This document shows positions 8,389 through 17,561 of a stretch of 64,000 nucleotides of DNA, one piece after another. The position numbers and the translations under genes are program-made. Source of the DNA: an uncultured Pseudovibrio sp. (GTDB taxonomy: Bacteria > Pseudomonadota > Alphaproteobacteria > Rhizobiales > Stappiaceae); the NCBI GenBank assembly GCA_947496145.1, contig CANMBS010000003.1, positions 1 to 64,000 on the forward strand, in the 5' to 3' direction. Position 1 is the first letter of the stretch. The number at the start of each line of letters is the position of its first letter. A model generated the notes under the pieces. It was given only the letters and a program-made list of their open reading frames with translations, was not told where the DNA came from and ran no database searches.

Positions 8389-9321
8389 ATGCGGATTCCC
8401 AGGGTCACCTACATTCTCCTTGCTGTTGCGCTACTGGGCGGCGGCTTTTACAAACTTGCTGAACACAGTGCAAACACGGCTTTGCGTGGCAACGCACGCA
8501 CTTTGTATCGCCCCTCCTCTTTCCCGATTCAACAGGCCCGCATCGCAAGTAGCAAACAAGATGAACTAAAACGTTCGGAGCGTACGGCTGTCGCTGTGGC
8601 TTCAAAGACGCCAGATAAGCAGCCCGCAAACCTGCGTAATGCCGGAGGAAACAAAACTCCTCCGACTGCATTGATTGAAACACCTGAGCGCGGTACCAGC
8701 GCAAGAGCTATCCCAAAGCCCGTGCAGCCACCTCCGCGAGAATTGGTTCTTTATCGCCCCGTGGCGCTGGATGGGGCAACCTTAAGCGATACAACAAAGC
8801 GTATTTTACTACGCCATGTGAAACCTCTTGAACTGACAGAGACGTGCCCGAGTGAAGATCATGAGCGGTGGCCCTGTGGCATTCGCGCCCGTACCGCGCT
8901 GCGCACTTTCATAGGACAGAAGCGTATTACCTGCACTGACATGAGCAAGCTGCGCGATGATGCTTACGCAGCAAGCTGTAAGGCAGGCAGACATGACCTT
9001 GCCACATGGCTGGTTGAAAATGGCTGGGTGAAAACTGTAGAAAGCGCACCGAACTCTCTTAAGAAGACCGCTCAGAGTGCGCGCCTCAAAGAGCAAGGGA
9101 TGTGGCGCTCCAAGCTTGTAGCTTTGAATGACAAGGAAAACGCCACGCTCGTCACCTCATGGGAAGAGCTTGGAGAAAACCTCTTCTCCAGGACACCCCT
9201 GATCATGGAAGGCGAACCGAACATTATATGGCGTCCGCGCCACGAAGTTTCCAGCAATGCCGGGGAAGGAACTTCTTCGGTAAATCCTCTCACAGTACCG
9301 GGCCTTGGAGAACAAGACTAA
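8389..9321 (+). CDS. Membrane-anchored thermonuclease-like protein
   Basis: About 310 residues: one N-terminal membrane segment (7-22), a low-complexity linker rich in Lys, Pro and Ala (30-117), and a staphylococcal-nuclease-like domain (118-242) with WPCGIRARTALRTFI, an IxCTD strand and a C-terminal ARLKEQGMW helix, all typical of the TNase fold. Of the catalytic residues I see possible Arg142 and Glu148 but cannot confirm the full set, so activity is uncertain. ATG 8389 has AGGA five bases upstream; ATG 8383 would overlap that site. Only 15 bp separate it from the regulator upstream and it abuts the antiporter gene. Confidence 0.72.
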   Translation: MRIPRVTYILLAVALLGGGFYKLAEHSANTALRGNARTLYRPSSFPIQQARIASSKQDELKRSERTAVAVASKTPDKQPANLRNAGGNKTPPTALIETPERGTSARAIPKPVQPPPRELVLYRPVALDGATLSDTTKRILLRHVKPLELTETCPSEDHERWPCGIRARTALRTFIGQKRITCTDMSKLRDDAYAASCKAGRHDLATWLVENGWVKTVESAPNSLKKTAQSARLKEQGMWRSKLVALNDKENATLVTSWEELGENLFSRTPLIMEGEPNIIWRPRHEVSSNAGEGTSSVNPLTVPGLGEQD

Positions 9322-10494
9322 ATGTCAGGGTTTTGGAACACATGTAAGCGTGAGGCCTGTTTTACGGCTGGTGCGCTCACAACCGTCTTCTTTTATTTCT
9401 GGGGAGCAGGTTTGCTGCAACCCGAAGCGGGATTGCTTATTCAACTGTTCTGCTTTTGCTGGCTGTTCAGCGTTATGCTCTGGTGCGCGTTTGGCGTTGT
9501 GCGCCATGCAGACTGTCTGGCAGTCATTCTGGGAGAGCCATATGGTACATTGATCCTGACTCTTTCAGTAATCGGAATTGAAGTCTCGCTGATCGTTTCC
9601 ATTATGCTCACCGGGGGGACAAATGAGCCGCTGGCGCGAGATACCATGCTGGCGGTTCTCAACATTGTGCTTAATGGCATGGTGGGGATCAGTTTGCTGT
9701 TAGGTGGCTTGAAGTATGGTGAGCAGCCTTTTAACACGCAAGGAGCACGTAGCTTCCTGTCTGTTCTCATCCCACTGGCGACGTTTTCTCTGATCTTACC
9801 GCGGTACACCACCTCCACGGCTGATCCTTCGCTCTCTACGGGGCAGCAGGTGTCCTTTGCCCTCATGATCAGCTTGCTTTATGCAATCTTTCTTGCTGCG
9901 CAGAGTATTCGGCATAAGTCATTCTTCATTCAGCCCAAACCGCACTCCGGTGTGGCCCTGTCGTTTTTGATGGCAAAAGATGAGGAGGAAGATGACAAGC
10001 ATGCACATGATGAGGATGATCATCATCATGATCTTGAGATCCATTCTACCGGCTATCATGCGGTCTTTCTAATCCTGACAATGCTGCCGATTGTATTGCT
10101 TTCCAAGAAATTCGCGGTTCTGGTGGATTTTGGAATTGCCAGTTTTCACATGCCAGCAGCCTTTGGCGGCGTTCTTGTGGCGCTTTTGGTTCTGACACCT
10201 GAAGGGCTTGGAAGTTTTCGGGCAGCGCTTACAAACCGTTTGCAGCGGTCGGTGAATATCTGCTTGGGCTCAGCACTTGCCACTATTGGCCTGACTGTTC
10301 CCGCAGTTTTGATTGCCGCCGGGATTTTTGATATTCACATTGTACTTGGGGTGAAAGACACGGACATGATCCTGCTCATCCTGACGCTGATCCTGAGCAT
10401 GATCACCTTCACAGGGACGCGAACCAACGCTCTACAGGGCGCGGTTCATCTGGTCCTGTTTATCGTCTACTTTATTTTGATTTTCCAACCCTAG
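9322..10494 (+). CDS. Ca2+/H+ antiporter, ChaA-like (CaCA superfamily)
   Basis: A 390-residue inner-membrane protein with about eleven hydrophobic segments. The two CaCA alpha repeats are clear: GEPYGTLILTLSVIGIEVSL (71-90, acidic residue Glu87) and LTPEGLGSFRAALTNRLQRS (291-310, Glu294). Between the halves lies a cytoplasmic loop (220-241) packed with Asp, Glu and His, as in ChaA-type proteins, likely to sense or bind metal. It probably expels Ca2+ (or Na+/K+) in exchange for protons. The start codon follows the upstream stop with no gap. Its 3' end overlaps the convergent SGNH hydrolase gene by 63 bp. Confidence 0.85.
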   Translation: MSGFWNTCKREACFTAGALTTVFFYFWGAGLLQPEAGLLIQLFCFCWLFSVMLWCAFGVVRHADCLAVILGEPYGTLILTLSVIGIEVSLIVSIMLTGGTNEPLARDTMLAVLNIVLNGMVGISLLLGGLKYGEQPFNTQGARSFLSVLIPLATFSLILPRYTTSTADPSLSTGQQVSFALMISLLYAIFLAAQSIRHKSFFIQPKPHSGVALSFLMAKDEEEDDKHAHDEDDHHHDLEIHSTGYHAVFLILTMLPIVLLSKKFAVLVDFGIASFHMPAAFGGVLVALLVLTPEGLGSFRAALTNRLQRSVNICLGSALATIGLTVPAVLIAAGIFDIHIVLGVKDTDMILLILTLILSMITFTGTRTNALQGAVHLVLFIVYFILIFQP

Positions 10495-11208
10495 GAGCTT
10501 ACGCTCCAAGAGGTCTGCCATCATGTGGTCGACCCAAAGCTGGTTGCCTAGTGGGCTTGCGTGTACACCATCCTCACAAAAAGCTTTGGGTGTAATCTCA
10601 GGTATAGCAGCAATGGATATGGCACCGCGTTCAAAGCAGAGCTGAGAGCCAACACGGTTGATCATGTCACGGCGTGGCTGAAGCACACCTGCCAGTGCTG
10701 TAGAGAGGGCCGGAACGTAGTTTGGCGACATGAGGCATGGCCAGTAAAGACGTGCTTGAGGGTACTTTGCCCGCAACGCATAAATCAGTTCTCCAAACCC
10801 CTTTTTCCAGGCTTTGCCGGATTTGAAATTCTTCAGATCATTGAAGCCGATACTGATGAAGACATGAGTAAAGTCTTCTGCTGGCAGATTTGGCACGACA
10901 ACATCACGAATTTGCGCAGAAGTTGCTGAGTTACTTCCCGATGCACGCCATTTAACGGGCCGCCCGCTGGCCTGCGAAAGACTGGTCGCCAGTTTGTGCG
11001 TAAGACCATTGGATGTGTGGTCCAGCCCCACACCTGCAACAGAAGAGTCGCCAACCACAAGCAGGTTGATCAGCTCTCCCTGCCCTTCAATCACACCTGA
11101 TTGTGGACCGGGTGCAGGCGCAAAACGGACAGAGTTTGCGCGGGCACGCAAACCCTCAATGATATAGACAGGTAATAGTGCCCAAGTGAGCCAGCTGGGA
11201 AACGACAT
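10432..11208 (-). CDS. SGNH/GDSL-type hydrolase (esterase or lipase)
   Basis: A 258-residue protein with the SGNH blocks in order: GDSS (53-56, nucleophile Ser55), Gly91 in an ASGSNSA turn, GFND (121-124), and DGVHAS with Asp213 and His216. An N-terminal hydrophobic segment (about 4-20) suggests membrane anchoring or export. Likely an esterase acting on acyl chains or acetylated sugars; the substrate is unknown. The last 21 codons overlap the end of the antiporter gene on the opposite strand. Confidence 0.85.
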   Translation of the reverse strand: MSFPSWLTWALLPVYIIEGLRARANSVRFAPAPGPQSGVIEGQGELINLLVVGDSSVAGVGLDHTSNGLTHKLATSLSQASGRPVKWRASGSNSATSAQIRDVVVPNLPAEDFTHVFISIGFNDLKNFKSGKAWKKGFGELIYALRAKYPQARLYWPCLMSPNYVPALSTALAGVLQPRRDMINRVGSQLCFERGAISIAAIPEITPKAFCEDGVHASPLGNQLWVDHMMADLLERKLLGLENQNKVDDKQDQMNRAL

Positions 11209-11483
11209 TAAAAGCCTTCTCGATTGAGCACTACGTTCTAGCTCTTGTCTTTAAGATGAGGCATTTCATCTCTGATGTCGTAAAGCAGGTGAATGCAGGC
11301 ATGAACTTACCCTTAAGAAATAACTGTTTGAAACCCCGGAATCATTTACAGTGCACAAAGTATATATTTGAAATTATCTGCATGCAAATAATAATGTAAT
11401 TACAAATTTCCATTTACTTACTCAACAACTACATAAAATAATTAAGATATTAAGTAAATCTTATTCATGCATCTACTGGGCAA
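11209..11483. other. AT-rich intergenic region
   Basis: About 275 bp between the SGNH hydrolase promoter side and the lysS terminator. The part from 11340 to 11470 is strongly AT-rich. I see no gene or clear regulatory site. Confidence 0.4.
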
Positions 11484-11510
11484 GAAAAAGCCCCCTCAAC
11501 TGAGGGGGCT
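11484..11510 (-). terminator. Rho-independent terminator of lysS
   Basis: A 10-bp GC-rich stem (AGCCCCCTCA at 11489-11498 with TGAGGGGGCT at 11501-11510) followed on the minus strand by five T residues. It lies 7 bp past the lysS stop. Confidence 0.9.
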
Positions 11511-11516
11511 GGTTTA

Positions 11517-13175
11517 TCAGGCAGCAAGCTCTCCTGAAAGGGCTTTTGCGATCAGACTACGTGTCTCAGGGATTCCGTAGAGGGCGATAAAGGAACCGAA
11601 GCGCGGCCCCTTTTCCTGTCCCAGAAGGACCTGATAGATAGCAGAGAAGAACGTCTGCGCCACACCCGGACGGCCATCAGGACCCGGCTTTGCTGTATTC
11701 TGATAGCGTTCAATATTCCGGCCGATGTCATACATTGCATTCTGGATATCTCCGCCGTCTGTATCTTCCGGCAGGCCAGCCAGTACTTCATCCAGCTTGG
11801 TGAGCATCTCGACTTCAACTTCATCGGGCACTTTGAATTTTTTGGAAGGAAGCACGAAGTCGTCGTAATAACGGATCGCGTAGCCGACCAGTTCGTCCAG
11901 CATTTTGTGAGTTTCAGCAGAAGAGCCTGGAGCATAGCGGGAGATGAAGGCCCACAGAACATCCTTGTTTTCTGCATTGGATGCAGACACAAGGTTGAGC
12001 AGCATTGCGAACGGAATTGGCATTTCCTCTTTCGGCGGGTTGCCGTAGTGAATGTGCCACACCGGGTTCATGAGCTTTTGCGCTGCGTCCATCTTGTCGA
12101 ACTTGGACAGGAAGGTGCAGTACTCGTCTACCGCTTTCGGGATAACGTCAAAGTACAGTTTCTTTGCTGTCTTCGGTTTCTGGAAGTTGAACAGAGACAG
12201 GCTTTCCTGAGAAGCGTAGGTAAGCCACTCTTCCATCGTAAGGCCATTGCCTTTGGACTTGGAAATCTTCTGGCCTTTATCATCCAGAAAGAGCTCATAG
12301 TTGAAGCCTTCCGGAGCTGGTGCGCCCAGCGCTTTACAGATCTTGCCGGACAGGTTCACACTGTCGATCAGATCTTTACCAGCCATCTCATAATCAATGC
12401 CCAGCGCATACCAACGCAGCGCCCAGTCTGCTTTCCACTGACACTTAACCGCACCACCGGTTACCGGCACTTCCACACGCTCTTCGGTTTCCGGGTCGAT
12501 GTACGTAACAGTGCCTTTTTCGACATTGCGATCTACCATCGGCACCTGCAGTACCACGCCTGTGCGCGGGCATACCGGCAGGAATGGAGAATAGGTTGCC
12601 CGGCGCTCTTCACCTAATGTGGGAAGAATGATCGCCATGATCTTGTCATAGACTTCCAGCATGCGCAGGAGCGCTTTATCGAATACGCCAGATGTGTAGT
12701 ATTCAGTGGAAGATGCAAACTCGTATTCAAAACCGAACTTGTCCAGAAACGCCATGAGTTTTGCGTTGTTGGACTGGGCGAAACCGTCGAATTCGCCAAA
12801 TGGGTCCGGTACACGTGTGAGCGGCTTACCGATGTACTCTGCCAGCATGTCCTGATTGGGCACGTTGGTTGGTACTTTGCGGAAGCCATCCATATCATCG
12901 GAGAAGCAGATCAACTTGGTCAGGATCTTGTCTTCAGTGAGCAAACGAAAAGCGGTGCGCACCATGGTGGTGCGTGCAACTTCGCCAAAGGTGCCCATGT
13001 GAGGCAGACCAGATGGACCATAGCCGGTCTCGAACAAGACCGGCCCGGTCTTGGGTTTCTTCTCTAGCCGTTTCACCAGTTTGCGTGCTTCTTCAAACGG
13101 CCAGGCTTTAGAAACCTGTGCCGCCCCGATAAGTTCCGGGCTGAGATCGAGTTGAGGCAAACTGTGTGTAGACAT
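11517..13175 (-). CDS. lysS: Lysyl-tRNA synthetase, class I
   Basis: Charges tRNA-Lys with lysine. This is the class I type (552 residues) found in archaea and many alphaproteobacteria, unrelated to the class II LysRS of E. coli. The HIGH-equivalent is PSGLPHMG (54-61) and the KMSKS loop is KISKSKGN (303-310). The C-terminal third is the helical anticodon-binding region. It is monocistronic with a strong terminator, and the start ATG fits the expected N-terminus. Confidence 0.96.
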   Translation of the reverse strand: MSTHSLPQLDLSPELIGAAQVSKAWPFEEARKLVKRLEKKPKTGPVLFETGYGPSGLPHMGTFGEVARTTMVRTAFRLLTEDKILTKLICFSDDMDGFRKVPTNVPNQDMLAEYIGKPLTRVPDPFGEFDGFAQSNNAKLMAFLDKFGFEYEFASSTEYYTSGVFDKALLRMLEVYDKIMAIILPTLGEERRATYSPFLPVCPRTGVVLQVPMVDRNVEKGTVTYIDPETEERVEVPVTGGAVKCQWKADWALRWYALGIDYEMAGKDLIDSVNLSGKICKALGAPAPEGFNYELFLDDKGQKISKSKGNGLTMEEWLTYASQESLSLFNFQKPKTAKKLYFDVIPKAVDEYCTFLSKFDKMDAAQKLMNPVWHIHYGNPPKEEMPIPFAMLLNLVSASNAENKDVLWAFISRYAPGSSAETHKMLDELVGYAIRYYDDFVLPSKKFKVPDEVEVEMLTKLDEVLAGLPEDTDGGDIQNAMYDIGRNIERYQNTAKPGPDGRPGVAQTFFSAIYQVLLGQEKGPRFGSFIALYGIPETRSLIAKALSGELAA

Positions 13176-13480
13176 GGATTTTTAGATCCGTTTTTGTAAG
13201 ATTAACTTGTTTCTGAGTTGAGGCTTTATCCGGCAGTTACAGCGCCAGAAAGCTGCGCGAACTTAGGTAAAACTTGCGCCCGCGTCAATGACAGTTCTTG
13301 GGTTTTCGGCGCTAAGCTCTTGTATGACATCATAACCCAACTTACCTTTGCTGAAGTTAAGCGTACTTCAACACTGGAACTGCGCCCACACTTAAGCAGC
13401 TTCAGCCTTTGAGCTGATGCAAGCTGCACTGAGATTTATGATGGTAACCAAAAGGCAAAGCTGCTTGCTTTGGGGAGATA
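13176..13480. other. Divergent intergenic region lysS / TerB-like gene
   Basis: 305 bp expected to hold two promoters. Overlapping short frames occur on both strands but lack ribosome sites. I see no named element. Confidence 0.4.
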
Positions 13481-13903
13481 ATGGGAACAATAGACAGATT
13501 ACTGAGCGTTGAAGAAGCTCTTATCCATATAATGGTAATGGTTTCCGCTGCTGATAGTGCAATGAGCGATGCAGAGCTTCGCCAGCTTGGCGACATTGTA
13601 GGCATTCTCCCGGTGTTTAAGAATTTCGATGAGAATAATCTGGTTCAGATCACCCAGCAGTGTGCAGAGCGCCTTTCCGGCGAAAATGGTATGAACGCAA
13701 CACTAGCACTTGTTGCAGAATCCCTGCCAACCAAACTGCACGACACGGCTTATGCGCTTGGTGTAGAGATTGCTGCGGCAGACCTTCGTGTCAGCCCTGA
13801 AGAAGTTCGTATGCTACAATTGCTACGCGATCACCTGAAACTGGACAAACTGACTATTGCTGCTATTGAGCGCGGCGCTCAGGCTCGTTTTCGTACGCAG
13901 TAG
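13481..13903 (+). CDS. TerB-like (tellurite resistance TerB family) protein
   Basis: A 140-residue all-helical protein. VEEALIHIMVMVSAADSAMS (10-29) and YALGVEIAAADLRVSPEEVRM (about 92-111) are the two pseudo-repeats of the TerB fold, each ending in an acidic metal-binding turn (AADSAMSDAE and AADLRVSPEE). In this family such stand-alone proteins are widespread and of uncertain role; tellurite resistance should not be assumed, because no other ter gene is nearby. The start is supported by GGGGAG just upstream. Confidence 0.8.
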   Translation: MGTIDRLLSVEEALIHIMVMVSAADSAMSDAELRQLGDIVGILPVFKNFDENNLVQITQQCAERLSGENGMNATLALVAESLPTKLHDTAYALGVEIAAADLRVSPEEVRMLQLLRDHLKLDKLTIAAIERGAQARFRTQ

Positions 13904-13920
13904 GTGTGAATATTGAAAGG

Positions 13921-13944
13921 TGGGCGGTGTGGCTGCCCATTTTT
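13921..13944 (+). terminator. Rho-independent terminator of the TerB-like gene
   Basis: TGGGCGG pairs with CTGCCCA (one G-U pair) around a 5-base loop, followed by five T residues, 17 bp past the stop codon. Confidence 0.8.
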
Positions 13945-13963
13945 CGTTTGCTGGCTGTTCTGA

Positions 13964-14356
13964 TCAATGAACAGTCTTGACCATGTCTGGCAGATCAAGA
14001 GAAAACGCGGGAATTTCTGCTGAGAACATCTCCCCTTTTGCGGTCTGCATCCGGTATTTGCCGGTCATGATCCCGGATGAGGTATTTAGCGGGCAACCAG
14101 ATGTATACTGGAACGAACCGCCGGGTTCGATGACTGGCTCTTCTCCCACAACCCCAGCTCCGTCCACATCCTGCGTGTTACCATTGGCATCTATGATGTG
14201 CCAGTGTCGGGATCGGAGCTGAACAGTTTCACTGCTGAAGTTTTCAATGGAGACCGTATAGGCCCAGAAAAACTGCTCCTCTTCCGGCGTAGACTCTTCC
14301 GCCAGATAATAGGGTTCGACAGTGATCTGTATATTTCGGGTAACGGCACGATACAT
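13964..14356 (-). CDS. apaG: ApaG (DUF525) protein
   Basis: About 130 residues with the ApaG core: TVEPYYLAEESTPEEEQFFW near the start, a beta-rich YTVSIENFS region, RSRHWHIIDANG, GVVGEEPVIEPGGSFQYTSG and a C-terminal MTGKYRM strand. ApaG is an FN3-like beta-sandwich domain linked to divalent-cation sensitivity and Ap4A metabolism in enterobacteria; its biochemical role is unsettled. I start at the ATG that opens MYRAVTRNI; in-frame TTG 14392 and ATG 14368 are possible earlier starts without better ribosome sites. Confidence 0.9.
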   Translation of the reverse strand: MYRAVTRNIQITVEPYYLAEESTPEEEQFFWAYTVSIENFSSETVQLRSRHWHIIDANGNTQDVDGAGVVGEEPVIEPGGSFQYTSGCPLNTSSGIMTGKYRMQTAKGEMFSAEIPAFSLDLPDMVKTVH

Positions 14357-14459
14357 AGCACAACCCATTTTGCAGGAAAAATTCTGCTGCAATTACAACA
14401 GCAGGACGCATCCTATTTTTTACAAGCTTAGCCTCTTCACCCCACCTTTCGCAAGGGCA

Positions 14460-15092
14460 TCAATCTGATACAGCCGGATCAGAGTGGCTGAGCACCATAT
14501 GCCGGACCATGAAAACGCGAGAAATTGCCGAAAGTGTGCAGATCGCAGCAAAAACCCAGGCAACCCATGAGAAGTAAGTGGGATAGAGGCAGAATATGAC
14601 AAATACACCAATGGTCTCAAAGCCTTCTGCAAGACCTCCAAGATAGTAAAAGGATTTTTTCCCGCGTAGCGATGTCTGGATGTTCAGCTTCTGCGCCAGT
14701 GTTGCAAATGCCAGAAATGCAGAGCCGTTAATATAAAAACTGAAAAGAAGGGCTGTTGCGGCAAGCGCATTCTGCGCAGGGGCGACAATCGCAAAAGCAA
14801 ATGGAATAGCCCCATAAAAGATAAAGTCGAATGTGATGTCATAAAACCCGCCCAGACTCGTCGTTCCAGCGGCTCGTGCAACGGCTCCATCTAGGCCATC
14901 TGCAAACCTGTTAAGCAGGATAAACAGCAGCCCTAAATAAAACTGGCCGGTTGCTATTGCTGCTGCCGCAGCAAGGCCGAAACCAAGACCAACAAAGCTT
15001 ACGGAATTTGCCGAGATCTCCAGATCAACAAGGGCCTGCCCCATTTTATTCAAGGGTGGATCAATGTAGCGGCGGAGTTTTGCATCAAACAT
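14460..15092 (-). CDS. CDP-alcohol phosphatidyltransferase family protein
   Basis: A 210-residue membrane enzyme with about six membrane segments and the family signature D-x2-D-G-x2-A-R ... G-x3-D-x3-D (Asp65, Asp68, Asp85, Asp89). Members join a CDP-activated lipid or alcohol to a second alcohol during phospholipid synthesis. The acceptor cannot be read from the sequence. An in-frame start exists at 15164, but ATG 15092 has AGGA at the right distance and begins the family-like MFDAKLRRYIDPPLN. Confidence 0.85.
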   Translation of the reverse strand: MFDAKLRRYIDPPLNKMGQALVDLEISANSVSFVGLGFGLAAAAAIATGQFYLGLLFILLNRFADGLDGAVARAAGTTSLGGFYDITFDFIFYGAIPFAFAIVAPAQNALAATALLFSFYINGSAFLAFATLAQKLNIQTSLRGKKSFYYLGGLAEGFETIGVFVIFCLYPTYFSWVAWVFAAICTLSAISRVFMVRHMVLSHSDPAVSD

Positions 15093-15295
15093 ATCGCATC
15101 CTAAAATGACATGTTTTGGTCTTAGGTGTTTTTTTATCGGGTGCCTATAACGGCGTGTCCGCAATCCACACGCAGCTGATCAACAAAACTTCATAGTATG
15201 TGAAAAAGACTTGTAGATGATTGAGTTAACTGGTTGATCTTTTATTCAGGAATTTTGCGGTTTGCTTTCAACTCGGCAACTTCCTGTCGCAGTTT

Positions 15296-15604
15296 CTAAT
15301 CTCTGTCATTATCACACTTGCTTTGATGCGAGTATTTTTTTTGATGTTCCTCTAAATCATGATCTTCTTCCATTGCAGAAACGATAACGCCAGTAAACAG
15401 GTTGAAGACCGTTAAGACCGCACACAGAATAAAGGCTATGAAGAACAACCGGGCGTCAGGATAGCCATCCACCACCGGGCGCACAATCGCATCGCTCCAC
15501 TCTTCCAACGTCATGATCTGGAACAATGAATAGGCATAGGCTCCGATTGGTCCGAACCATTCAGGAAAAGCGGTATCATACAACTGCGCCGCCATGACTG
15601 AAAA
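15296..15604 (-). pseudogene. Pore-only remnant of a voltage-gated sodium channel
   Basis: The frame from ATG 15595 encodes 99 residues that align with residues 147-225 of the full channel next door: about 50 of 75 positions are identical by eye. It keeps the pore turret, a selectivity filter reading TLEEW (TLESW in the intact copy) and S6, then ends in a short hydrophilic tail. The three codons before the ATG still read FSV like the parent, but in-frame stops lie shortly upstream and S1-S5 are missing. It is best read as a decayed duplicate, although a short pore peptide could still be made. Confidence 0.75.
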
Positions 15605-15790
15605 GCAAGTAGCGCGAATTCACTCCGGTTAATGATAGAATCCATTACCTGCTTATTTGGATAGTTCGCAAGTGATTGAGCAGATCGTTAAGATCCGGTG
15701 CAAAGTTGAAGTTGCTTTTTGGAAGCCGAAACCGCTCCACCGAATGAGATTAATACTACTCTTCTCCAACACGCATATTCAGACAAAGAG

Positions 15791-16588
15791 CTATTTGTCT
15801 TTCCTGAGCTTTGCAAGTTCTTCTTTGAACTCAACTTTCAGCTCCTGCAACTCAGTCAGAACCTTCCGTGTTTCCAGCTGAATGTTCATGCGATCTTCTT
15901 CAACGTCTTGTTCATGCTCCTGCTGCATTGCGGCAACGATGATACCAATGAAAAGATTGAGCACGGTGAAGGCTGTACACAAAATAAACGGGATAAAAAA
16001 CATCCAGGCGTTTGGAAAGATCTCCATTACCGGTCGCACAATCCCCATACTCCAGCTCTCAAGTGTCATGATCTGAAATAGTGAGTAGGCAGAAGCCCCT
16101 ATGGACCCAAACCATTCTGGAAATACTTCCCCATATAACCGTGTTGCCATAACTGAGAAAACATAAAACACAAGCCCCATCAAAAGCACAATAGATCCCA
16201 TACCGGGAAGTGCCAGAATAAGGCCTCCAATTACGCTTCTGAGCGAGGGAACTACAGAGATCAGACGCAAAATCCTCAAGATACGCAATGAACGAAGGAT
16301 GGTAGCCGGGCCTGTTGCCGGAATAAGTGCAATACCGATGATGATAAAATCGAAAATATTCCAGGGACCTTTGAAAAACTTAGGCCCGAAGGCAATAATG
16401 CGCAAAGTAAGCTCCATAACGAAGATGATCAGAATGAGTTCGTCCAAAAATCTTAGGATCGGACCATAATGGGAGATAAGCATGCGGCTTGTATCCAGCC
16501 CGAGTACAATTGCGTTTAAAACGATGATGCCAATGATCGTGAATTCCCATTGTCGACTTTCAATAATGCATCGCAGTTTTGCCCGCAT
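15791..16588 (-). CDS. Bacterial voltage-gated sodium channel (NaChBac/NavAb type)
   Basis: A 265-residue, six-segment channel subunit that should assemble as a homotetramer. S4 carries four arginines at three-residue spacing (Arg99, 102, 105, 108). The selectivity filter TLESW (175-179) is that of Na+-selective NavBac channels. S6 spans about 193-221 and runs into a charged coiled coil (224-262), the usual C-terminal tetramerisation helix. In marine and alkaliphilic bacteria these channels support Na+ homeostasis, motility and chemotaxis. A pore-only partial copy lies 195 bp downstream on the same strand. Confidence 0.95.
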   Translation of the reverse strand: MRAKLRCIIESRQWEFTIIGIIVLNAIVLGLDTSRMLISHYGPILRFLDELILIIFVMELTLRIIAFGPKFFKGPWNIFDFIIIGIALIPATGPATILRSLRILRILRLISVVPSLRSVIGGLILALPGMGSIVLLMGLVFYVFSVMATRLYGEVFPEWFGSIGASAYSLFQIMTLESWSMGIVRPVMEIFPNAWMFFIPFILCTAFTVLNLFIGIIVAAMQQEHEQDVEEDRMNIQLETRKVLTELQELKVEFKEELAKLRKDK

Positions 16589-16874
16589 TTAAAACTTGAC
16601 CTCACATTGTGCATTCAAGTTATGGCTGGGTGTTACCGAAACCACTCGAGCAGTTTTTCCTGACACACAGGTTTCATCTTTCACAGTGATGCACTTTCGC
16701 TCTATCCGAAAGCTACACTAAAAATACGCCTACAGAGTGGCGCGTAGAGGTGAAGAAATCACCAAAACCGCAGTTCTTATCCGGGTGACTGTCCCCCAAA
16801 ATTACAGGGATTATTGATGAGAATATTGGTTTTGCGTGACCTACGAGCTATAAATCAAAGATGAGGAGCAAACA
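16589..16874. other. Intergenic region before tRNA-Gly
   Basis: 286 bp between the channel gene and the tRNA. It must contain the promoters of both. I see no other structure. Confidence 0.4.
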
Positions 16875-16948
16875 GCGGGTGTAGCTCAATGGCAGAGCAG
16901 AAGCTTCCCAAGCTTACGACGAGGGTTCGATTCCCTTCACCCGCTCCA
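16875..16948 (+). tRNA. tRNA-Gly (anticodon CCC)
   Basis: A 74-base tRNA with the CCA end encoded. Acceptor arms GCGGGTG and CACCCGC pair fully; the D arm (GCTC/GAGC), the anticodon loop TTCCCAA with anticodon CCC, and the T arm (GAGGG-TTCGATT-CCCTT) are all clear. The outer anticodon-stem pair is a G-A mismatch. The sequence closely follows known bacterial tRNA-Gly(CCC). Confidence 0.97.
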
Positions 16949-17099
16949 GATCGCATCAGTCAGGAGCAGCAGATTGCTGTGCCGATTTATACGGGGACTG
17001 ATAATTGTGAATGCGCAGGGACTTCCAAGGCCCAATTTGCTGGAGGCATTGGTCTTTCATTTTTAATTACCAGACTTCATTCAAGATGATGGTCGACAT

Positions 17100-17534
17100 A
17101 TGGTCAGAACAAGTAAGAGTGATATTACCCGTTTCGTGATTGCCCAAGAACCTGTCTATCTGGAAGTTGCGCAAGAGCTTTCTCAGGGCCTTAAAACCTC
17201 CCATTGGATCTGGTTTATTTTCCCGCAACTGCGCGTGCTCGGGCGGTCTTCAACTGCGCATTTTTTTGGGATTGAAGACCTTCAAGAAGCAAAACGTTAC
17301 CTTGGCTATCCTCTCCTTAACTCGCGGCTGCGTGGGTGCTGTAAGTTGCTGCTTTCTCACAAGGACAGGACTTCCCGGCAAATTCTAGGGGACATTGATA
17401 GTTTGAAAGTGCGCAGCAGTATGACACTCTTCGGGTTTGCAGCTGATGACCCAACTGTGTTTCATCAAGTACTCAATCAATTTTATGATGAAACACTATG
17501 TCCTTTAACAGTTGATGCGCTGGGGCTTTCATGA
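17100..17534 (+). CDS. DUF1810 family protein
   Basis: A 144-residue protein with the DUF1810 signatures: RFVIAQEPVY near the start, SHWIWFIFPQLRVLGRS (34-50), YLGYPLLNSRLR and a central SLKVRSSMTLF segment. Function is unknown for the family. The ribosome site is weak. It is the only gene in a short plus-strand stretch after the tRNA and converges on the glycosyltransferase gene. Confidence 0.8.
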   Translation: MVRTSKSDITRFVIAQEPVYLEVAQELSQGLKTSHWIWFIFPQLRVLGRSSTAHFFGIEDLQEAKRYLGYPLLNSRLRGCCKLLLSHKDRTSRQILGDIDSLKVRSSMTLFGFAADDPTVFHQVLNQFYDETLCPLTVDALGLS

Positions 17535-17561
17535 AGCAGCTTTCCCGCTTTGCTGCCCATC

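Noticed and set aside
13481-13903. Tellurite resistance system
   Set aside because: Only a stand-alone TerB-like gene; no terC, terD, terE or terZ partners are present.
16875-16948. tRNA-associated integration site (att)
   Set aside because: The tRNA-Gly is intact and neither an integrase gene nor a repeated 3' end is nearby.
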